Assembly (NCBI GenBank): GCA_012521855.1
Contig: JAAYLO010000213.1
Coordinates: forward strand, 1-5,461
From: Halanaerobiaceae bacterium
Lineage (GTDB): Bacteria > Bacillota > Halanaerobiia > Halanaerobiales > DTU029
Direction of reading: 5' to 3'
DNA: 5,461 nt
The notes beneath the pieces are model-generated. The model did not search any database and had not been told where the DNA came from. It saw only the letters and a list, made by a program, of their open reading frames with translations. Every line of letters begins with the position of its first letter. Positions within the stretch are counted from its first letter, which is position 1. This document shows, piece by piece, positions 1 to 3,998 of this stretch. Position numbers and translations under genes: made by a program.

Positions 1-389
1 AGCTTAACCATGAAATCTTCATGGAGTCCGGCATAAGCCTGACAGTGGTACAGCTTTTTATACCTGGTATCGTAAATAGCTTCCCTGATCTTGCCTGCAT
101 ATTCTTCCACATTCACATCAGCTGATCCGGCAATTCTACGGGCAGCTGCACAACGGCCCACTACATTACCGTCATTAAAAAGAAGTACCCTGGCATCAGC
201 CGGCAATCCAACTTCCTCTGGTCTATAAACTGGCATGTCTGTCACAATAGTACCCGGGCTGTTTTTGGCCAGCTTATACATTTCAGCAGGAGTCTTTACC
301 AGTTCTACATTATTCCCATAAAATGCAGACTCAATAGTAGTCCTGATCCTTGACACTTGCTCTTTTTTGAAATATCCTACAGTAGCCAT
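1..389 (-). CDS. N-terminal fragment (129 codons) of an unidentified protein, possibly PEP carboxykinase-like
   Basis: The frame opens with ATG at 389, ten bases after a GGAG ribosome binding site, and stays open to the left edge, so only the first 129 codons are present. The protein begins MATVGYFKKEQVSRIRTTIE, is soluble-looking, and has no signal peptide or membrane segment. Recognisable blocks are VLLFNDGNVVGRCAAARRI (about residues 70-88) and YHCQAYAGLHEDFMVK near the visible end. From memory these resemble the N-terminal region of a PEP carboxykinase-like (ATP-type) group in anaerobic Firmicutes, but no P-loop or metal-binding motif of that family is visible, since it would lie beyond the edge. 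It sits 155 bases downstream of the oxaloacetate decarboxylase alpha gene on the same strand, with no clear terminator between, so it may be the last gene of that operon. That the gene is real is nearly certain; its function is a guess supported partly by context. Confidence 0.85.
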   Translation of the reverse strand, partial: MATVGYFKKEQVSRIRTTIESAFYGNNVELVKTPAEMYKLAKNSPGTIVTDMPVYRPEEVGLPADARVLLFNDGNVVGRCAAARRIAGSADVNVEEYAGKIREAIYDTRYKKLYHCQAYAGLHEDFMVK

Positions 390-544
390 TATAAAATCAC
401 TCCTTTGAAGTTTTCTTTACTTATAATTTTATGCTTCTCCTACTCATGGACTCACCTGAAAATACTTTTATTCCAACTCCTTTTTGCTTTTACTCCTTTT
501 CTACTCAATACTGACCTTCCTGAATTAAACTGCCTCTTTCTATC
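390..544 (-). other. Purine-rich intergenic leader between oadA and the left-edge gene
   Basis: This 155-base gap is strongly purine-rich on the transcribed (minus) strand. It holds six GGA triplets and three exact copies of AAAGGAGT, the last being the real ribosome binding site. I found no convincing hairpin followed by a T-run after the oadA stop, and no well-matched -35/-10 pair, so read-through from oadA is plausible. A tiny ORF of eight codons (MSRRSIKL) is present but has no supporting evidence. Confidence 0.5.
399..406 (-). promoter_or_regulatory. Ribosome binding site of the left-edge gene
   Basis: On the minus strand AAAGGAGT precedes the ATG at 389, with ten bases between GGAG and the start codon. 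This fixes the start of the left-edge gene. The same eight bases occur twice more upstream, at 476-483 and 492-499, where no start codon follows at a usable distance. Confidence 0.8.
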
Positions 545-1891
545 CTATTTCCTGTTTTTGAAAAATTCTTCTGCAACATCAGGGAATAGAATATAAGATA
601 AAACATCTTCTTCTTTTGTGTAATACCCCTTTTCCTTCAGCTCAGCTGTTGTTTTTTCCACAACAGGATCCAGATCATCTGCAGGCCTGTGGTCAATGAC
701 AGCATCCTTTTCCTTGCCAAGAATTTGAGCCCGGAAATCAGGATCGATCTCACCAGGTGCCTTTCCATAATAGCCTTTGAGATAATCTTTAATTTCCTTG
801 CTTACTATCTGATACCTCTTGCCGGTAGCTACATTAAATACTGCCTGGGTACCAACCATCTGGCTCATTGGTGTAACAAGAGGCGGATAACCCAGGTCCT
901 TCCTTACTCGTGGTACTTCCTGCAAGGTTTCTTCCAGACGGTCAAGCATGTTCATCTTCTGCATCTGGCTGCGCATATTGGAAAGCATTCCTCCAGGTAT
1001 CTGGTAAATAAGTACTTCAGGATCGACATCTTTTGAAACCATATTCTCCTTTAACCTGTTCCTGACATCTTTAAAATGGCGGTTTATTTCTGTGATAAGC
1101 TCCAGATCAAGACCAGTATCATATTCAGTACCGGCAAAAGTAGCTACCATGGTCTCAGTGGCAGGCTGGGAAGTTCCCAGAGCCAGTGCTGATAAAGCAG
1201 TGTCTATAATATCTACACCTGCTTCAACTGCTTTTAAATAGGTCATGGCAGCAAGACCGCTGGTATAATGGGAATGATACTGGATAGGAAGATCTATCTC
1301 TTTTTTCAGTGCTCCAAAGAGCTCAGTGGCCTGATATGGTTTCATTAGACCTGCCATATCTTTAATACAGATAGAATCTGCCCCCATCTCCTGTAATTTT
1401 TTTGCTGTTTCTATATAATGATTTATATCATGTACAGGGCTTTCAGTATATACAACAGCTGCCTGTGCATGTCCGCCAAATTCTTTGGTAGCCTCTATGG
1501 CCACTTTCAGATTCCGTACATCATTTAAGGCATCAAAAATACGGAAGATATCGATACCATTTTTTATAGATAAACGGACAAATTCCCTGACAGCATCATC
1601 CGGATAATGCCTGTATCCTACAATATTCTGGCCCCGTAGCAGCATCTGCAGTTTTGTATCAGGCATCTTCTCTTTCAGTTTCTTTAGCCTTTCCCATGGA
1701 TCTTCTTTCAGGAATCTCATGGCACTGTCAAAGGTAGCACCGCCCCACATCTCCACAGAATGATAGCCTACCTTATTTATCTTCTCAGCAACAGGCAACA
1801 TATCATCTGTTGACATTCTGGTTGCCAGCAAAGATTGATGGGCGTCCCTGAATATAGTTTCTGTTATTCTGACTCTTTTCTTTTTGGCCAT
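545..1891 (-). CDS. oadA: Oxaloacetate decarboxylase alpha subunit (carboxyltransferase), lacking a biotin domain
   Basis: This is the soluble carboxyltransferase of a biotin-dependent Na+ pump: it moves CO2 from oxaloacetate to carrier-bound biotin and releases pyruvate. The HMGL-like TIM barrel fills about residues 5-280, opening with TETIFRDAHQSLLATR. Expected metal ligands are D16, H206 and H208 (in QYHSHYTSG), and K177 in IKDMAG is the active-site lysine; each is one residue off the Klebsiella OadA numbering (D17, H207, H209, K178) as I recall it. LRGQN (85-89) and FDALND (119-124) are also present. The PYC/OADA association domain follows, with QIPGGMLSN (297-305) and VTPMSQMVGTQA. At 448 aa the protein stops before the linker and biotinyl domain found in ~590-aa alpha subunits; the biotin domain is encoded separately at 3121-3489. 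The ATG at 1891 has AAGGGAG seven bases upstream. Pyruvate carboxylase subunit B shares this architecture, but the beta and gamma genes alongside favour the decarboxylase. Confidence 0.95.
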   Translation of the reverse strand: MAKKKRVRITETIFRDAHQSLLATRMSTDDMLPVAEKINKVGYHSVEMWGGATFDSAMRFLKEDPWERLKKLKEKMPDTKLQMLLRGQNIVGYRHYPDDAVREFVRLSIKNGIDIFRIFDALNDVRNLKVAIEATKEFGGHAQAAVVYTESPVHDINHYIETAKKLQEMGADSICIKDMAGLMKPYQATELFGALKKEIDLPIQYHSHYTSGLAAMTYLKAVEAGVDIIDTALSALALGTSQPATETMVATFAGTEYDTGLDLELITEINRHFKDVRNRLKENMVSKDVDPEVLIYQIPGGMLSNMRSQMQKMNMLDRLEETLQEVPRVRKDLGYPPLVTPMSQMVGTQAVFNVATGKRYQIVSKEIKDYLKGYYGKAPGEIDPDFRAQILGKEKDAVIDHRPADDLDPVVEKTTAELKEKGYYTKEEDVLSYILFPDVAEEFFKNRK

Positions 1892-1898
1892 TTTTTCA

Positions 1899-1905
1899 CT
1901 CCCTT
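1899..1905 (-). promoter_or_regulatory. Ribosome binding site of oadA
   Basis: AAGGGAG on the minus strand lies seven bases before the ATG at 1891 and fixes the oadA start. No better start occurs upstream in frame. Confidence 0.75.
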
Positions 1906-1934
1906 ATAGTATATTGTCTTACAACTTAAATTAT

Positions 1935-1963
1935 ATTATAATTCAGTATCAATAAATGTTAAA
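1935..1963 (-). promoter_or_regulatory. Possible internal promoter upstream of oadA
   Basis: In the 89-base gap between the beta and alpha genes, a perfect TATAAT (1935-1940) lies 17 bases downstream of TTTAAC (1958-1963), which matches the -35 consensus at three of six positions. Transcription would start near 1928, about 37 bases before oadA. The DNA is very AT-rich, so a chance TATAAT is likely. This is a weak candidate. Confidence 0.22.
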
Positions 1964-1974
1964 TAGGAACATTT
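1954..1974 (-). repeat. Short inverted repeat after the beta-subunit stop codon
   Basis: AAATGTT and AACATTT form a 7-bp stem with a 7-base loop, starting six bases after the oadB stop. The stem is AT-rich and is not followed by a T-run on the minus strand, so it is not a convincing terminator. It overlaps the candidate -35 element. It could be a weak RNA structure between the two genes, or chance. Confidence 0.3.
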
Positions 1975-1980
1975 TTAAAA

Positions 1981-3093
1981 TTAGCCAAAAACAGATAAGA
2001 GGGTTCCTGCAGCAATAGCAGAGCCGATTACTCCAGCTACATTTGGACCCATTGCATGCATAAGTAAAAAGTTCCCTGGATCTTCTTCACTGCCTACTCT
2101 CTGTGAAACCCTTGCTGCCATAGGCACAGCTGAAACCCCGGCTGAACCGATCAGTGGATTTACTTTGCCGCCAGACAGCTTATACATAAGTTTTCCAAGG
2201 AGAACTCCGCCGGCTGTACCGATTGAGAAGGCAACTAGTCCCAGTGCTATAATCTTTATCGTATCCCAGGTCAAAAACTTATCTGCACTGGCAGTAGCTC
2301 CAACTGTCAGGCCAATAAATATTGTATCAATATTCATCAATGAATTCTGGGCAGTTTTCAGTAACCTGTCCACTACACCTGATTCCCTCATCAGATTACC
2401 AAGCATCAAACAACCGATTAAAGGTGCCGCAGAAGGAACCAGTAAAGAAGTAAGGATTGTCACTACTATGGGGAAGATAATCTTCTCCTTTTTGGAGACC
2501 GGCCTCAGCTGTTCCATCCTGACCCTTCTCTCTTCTCTGGAAGTTAATGCCCTCATTATCGGCGGTTGGATAATGGGAACCAGGGCCATATATGAGTAGG
2601 CGGCAATGGCAATAGGACCCAGGAGGTGAGGAGCCAGCTTACTGGTAAGGAAAATCGCAGTCGGTCCATCAGCACCACCAATAATTCCAATAGAAGAAGC
2701 TTCCGGGCCTGTAAAGCCAAGTAATAAAGCACCCATAAAAGTGATGTAAATACCCAGTTGTGCTGCCCCTCCCAGCAAGAGGCTTTTCGGATTGGCAATT
2801 AAGGGGCCAAAATCGGTGAAAGCTCCTACCCCCAGGAAAATAAGAGGAGGATAAATACCCAATTTTACTCCCTGGTAAAGCCAGTAAAGCAAACCTCCCT
2901 CCTCCATTAAGCCGGCCAGTGGTAAATTGGCCAGTATTACTCCAAATCCAATAGGCAATAAAAGAAGGGGCTCATATCCCTTTTTTATGGCCAGATATAT
3001 TAAAACACAGCCAATAATAATCATTAGCAATTCTTCACGGGTTATAATGGCAAAACCTGTACCCTGAGCAAACCTTACAATACCCTCAAGCAC
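1981..3093 (-). CDS. oadB: Sodium-translocating decarboxylase beta subunit (OadB type)
   Basis: This multi-spanning membrane protein takes carboxybiotin from the carrier, decarboxylates it and couples the step to Na+ export. It is 370 aa, about 60 residues shorter at the N-terminus than the 433-aa Klebsiella OadB, as is usual for the compact form. The family signature GGADGPTAIFLTS starts at residue 139. Residues essential in Klebsiella OadB (D203, Y229, N373, G377, S382, R389, recalled from the literature) all fall at a constant offset of 61 here: D142, Y168, N312, G316, S321, R328. These include the two re-entrant regions around GGADGPT and NPLIGSAGVSAVPMAAR. A cytoplasmic loop with TSREERRVRMEQLRP lies at about 184-198. 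The start is GTG at 3093, seven bases after AGGGAGGA; the ATG between them is out of frame. The carrier gene ends 27 bases upstream. Glutaconyl- or methylmalonyl-CoA decarboxylase beta subunits are homologous; the alpha subunit points to oxaloacetate. Confidence 0.96.
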   Translation of the reverse strand: MLEGIVRFAQGTGFAIITREELLMIIIGCVLIYLAIKKGYEPLLLLPIGFGVILANLPLAGLMEEGGLLYWLYQGVKLGIYPPLIFLGVGAFTDFGPLIANPKSLLLGGAAQLGIYITFMGALLLGFTGPEASSIGIIGGADGPTAIFLTSKLAPHLLGPIAIAAYSYMALVPIIQPPIMRALTSREERRVRMEQLRPVSKKEKIIFPIVVTILTSLLVPSAAPLIGCLMLGNLMRESGVVDRLLKTAQNSLMNIDTIFIGLTVGATASADKFLTWDTIKIIALGLVAFSIGTAGGVLLGKLMYKLSGGKVNPLIGSAGVSAVPMAARVSQRVGSEEDPGNFLLMHAMGPNVAGVIGSAIAAGTLLSVFG

Positions 3094-3100
3094 AACTCAT

Positions 3101-3108
3101 TCCTCCCT
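3101..3108 (-). promoter_or_regulatory. Ribosome binding site deciding the GTG start of oadB
   Basis: AGGGAGGA on the minus strand is seven bases from the GTG at 3093. An ATG at 3098-3100 directly abuts it, but is out of frame and opens only a four-codon ORF (ATG AGT TGT GCT TGA) that overlaps the oadB start. Spacing favours the GTG. Confidence 0.7.
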
Positions 3109-3120
3109 ATGATATTGATA

Positions 3121-3489
3121 TTACCCGATAGTTTCCAGCAATTCTCCTGTATCCACTGCTGCATTTTTTGTTACATGGATAGCTTTTACAGTACCGCTTA
3201 CTGGTGAAGGAATTTCGTTTTCCATCTTCATTGCTTCCATAATAAAAAGAACATCTCCTGCCTCTACCTGGTCTCCTACCTTTACCTGTATGCCGGTAAT
3301 GGTACCAGGTAATGGTGCCAGAACCTTTTCACCACTTATATTTTCTGCTGTAGTTTGAGTTTGCGCAGCCTTTACTACATCCTCTTTCTCTTCCTCTTTT
3401 TCCACTTCAGTCGCGGAAGTTGCGGAGGAGATTTCTTCTACTTCTACTTCATATACTTTATCATTAACTCTTACCTTATATTTTTTCAT
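3121..3489 (-). CDS. Free-standing biotin carboxyl carrier protein of the decarboxylase
   Basis: This small soluble protein carries biotin and shuttles CO2 between the alpha-subunit active site and the membrane beta subunit. It has three parts: a short N-terminal beta-rich segment (MKKYKVRVNDKVYEVEVEEI, 1-20); a charged, Glu/Lys/Thr/Ala-rich flexible linker (about 21-55); and a C-terminal biotinyl domain (about 55-122). The biotin site is MEAMKMEN, with acceptor lysine K88, 34 residues before the C-terminus as is typical. Pro-Gly and Val-Gly turns (PLPGTI, KVGDQV) bracket it in the usual way. The linker is unusual in being acidic and mixed rather than Pro/Ala-rich. The ATG at 3489 follows a GGGG-containing ribosome binding site by nine bases. 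The gene lies between gamma and beta, and its separation matches the missing biotin domain in the alpha subunit. Equivalent subunits are called MmdC, GcdC or the delta/gamma subunit in related systems. Confidence 0.94.
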   Translation of the reverse strand: MKKYKVRVNDKVYEVEVEEISSATSATEVEKEEEKEDVVKAAQTQTTAENISGEKVLAPLPGTITGIQVKVGDQVEAGDVLFIMEAMKMENEIPSPVSGTVKAIHVTKNAAVDTGELLETIG

Positions 3490-3558
3490 AAATTATTACC
3501 CCTTTCTCCCCTTTAAGGATTTATTGATATTTTAATCTTTATTATTTACTCAACTGAA

Positions 3559-3834
3559 TTAATTTAACTGACGGATATTTACAACAGCTTCCTTATTATC
3601 CGACAGTTCAGAAACAACCGCTGAAATTGCAGCTACTATATCATTCAACTCATCACTTTCCTGGATTCTTTCAGGTTTTCTGATTATTTGAGGCTGAACA
3701 GTTTCAGTTTTTTTATCATCAACAAAAATCTTTTCGAATAATTTTAAAACCAGCACTAGTCCATACAATCCAAGTAAAACTACGAGCATTCCAAGTATAG
3801 TAACTTTTAATCCTTCCAGAAATATTGCTACCAC
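3559..3834 (-). CDS. oadG: Decarboxylase gamma subunit (OadG family), small membrane anchor
   Basis: This 91-aa protein is the small subunit that holds alpha and beta together at the membrane. It has one hydrophobic helix (about residues 9-33, with VTILGMLVVLLGLYGLVLVL), a basic/acidic junction (FEKIFVDDKK), a polar linker, and a short helix rich in small residues, NDIVAAISAVVSEL (64-77), typical of the OadG/MmdD C-terminal region. It contains no histidine, so it lacks the C-terminal Zn2+-binding histidines described for Klebsiella OadG. The start is GTG at 3834. GAGG lies five bases upstream and a stronger AAGGAGG thirteen bases upstream; an intervening ATG gives only a three-codon ORF whose TAG overlaps the GTG. 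It is the first gene of the apparent operon, with the biotin carrier 69 bases downstream. The family call rests on size, membrane topology and context, as gamma subunits diverge strongly. Confidence 0.88.
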   Translation of the reverse strand: MVAIFLEGLKVTILGMLVVLLGLYGLVLVLKLFEKIFVDDKKTETVQPQIIRKPERIQESDELNDIVAAISAVVSELSDNKEAVVNIRQLN

Positions 3835-3839
3835 TATTG

Positions 3840-3854
3840 CCTCATAACCTCCTT
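3840..3854 (-). promoter_or_regulatory. Double Shine-Dalgarno region of oadG
   Basis: The minus strand reads AAGGAGG (3848-3854), then TT, then ATGAGG, with GAGG at 3840-3843. The strong AAGGAGG is too far (13 bases) from the GTG at 3834 and too close (2 bases) to the ATG at 3845. GAGG has a normal 5-base spacing to the GTG. The true start is therefore probably GTG, served by GAGG or by both. Confidence 0.55.
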
Positions 3855-3867
3855 CCTTTTTTAAAAA

Positions 3868-3896
3868 ATTATATTATTAAATTCAATCCCTATTTA
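3868..3896 (-). promoter_or_regulatory. Candidate promoter of the oadG-led operon
   Basis: A perfect TATAAT lies at 3868-3873 on the minus strand, which would start transcription near 3861, just before the ribosome binding site. The hexamer 17 bases upstream (TAAATA, 3891-3896) is a poor -35 match. The region lies directly after the dikinase terminator, so a promoter is expected here, but its exact place is uncertain in such AT-rich DNA. Confidence 0.3.
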
Positions 3897-3910
3897 TAAT
3901 AACAACAATT

Positions 3911-3928
3911 ATTAATATAATTAATATA
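3911..3928. repeat. Tandem 9-bp direct repeat, ATTAATATA x2
   Basis: Two perfect adjacent copies of ATTAATATA occur at 3911-3919 and 3920-3928. They lie about 40-55 bases upstream of the candidate -10 of the decarboxylase operon, where an UP element or activator site could be. In AT-only DNA this can also be slippage or chance. Confidence 0.45.
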
Positions 3929-3961
3929 AATCCAGCAGTATAAAAAAAATTGTTTTAAAAG

Positions 3962-3990
3962 GCCCATACATAAATTATTTATGTATGGGC
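3962..3990 (-). terminator. Rho-independent terminator after ppdK, possibly bidirectional
   Basis: A perfect 13-bp stem (GCCCATACATAAA paired with its complement) with a 3-base loop begins eight bases after the ppdK stop codon. On the minus strand it is followed by CCTTTTAAAACAATTTTTTTT, a broken T-tract. On the plus strand it is followed by TCTTTTTTTT, a better one, so it could work in both directions. It separates the dikinase transcript from the decarboxylase operon. Confidence 0.88.
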
Positions 3991-3998
3991 TCTTTTTT

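Noticed and set aside
430..456. Eight-codon ORF (MSRRSIKL) on the minus strand in the leader of the left-edge gene
   Set aside because: It is too short to support from sequence alone, has only a weak upstream AGGTGA, and has no feature of a regulatory leader peptide.
357..596. Plus-strand ORF of 79 codons
   Set aside because: It spans the gap between two minus-strand genes and overlaps the ends of both. Its Leu/Phe/Ser-rich composition comes from reading a pyrimidine-rich strand, and it has no ribosome binding site.
689..1036. Plus-strand ORF of 115 codons inside oadA
   Set aside because: It lies wholly antisense to a well-conserved carboxyltransferase gene and shows no recognisable motif.
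2165..2798. Antisense and shifted-frame ORFs inside oadB (2165-2599 plus, 2556-2798 minus)
   Set aside because: Both lie within the beta-subunit gene, whose conserved residues fit the family along its whole length. They are frame shadows.
545..3489. Pyruvate carboxylase (two-subunit type) as the function of the alpha and biotin carrier genes
   Set aside because: The domain architecture would allow it, but no biotin carboxylase is present and the beta and gamma membrane subunits sit in the same gene set, so Na+-linked decarboxylation is the better reading.
3849..3998. Small RNA or riboswitch between ppdK and oadG
   Set aside because: Apart from the terminator hairpin the region is nearly pure A/T with no conserved-looking paired structure, so a riboswitch is not supported.
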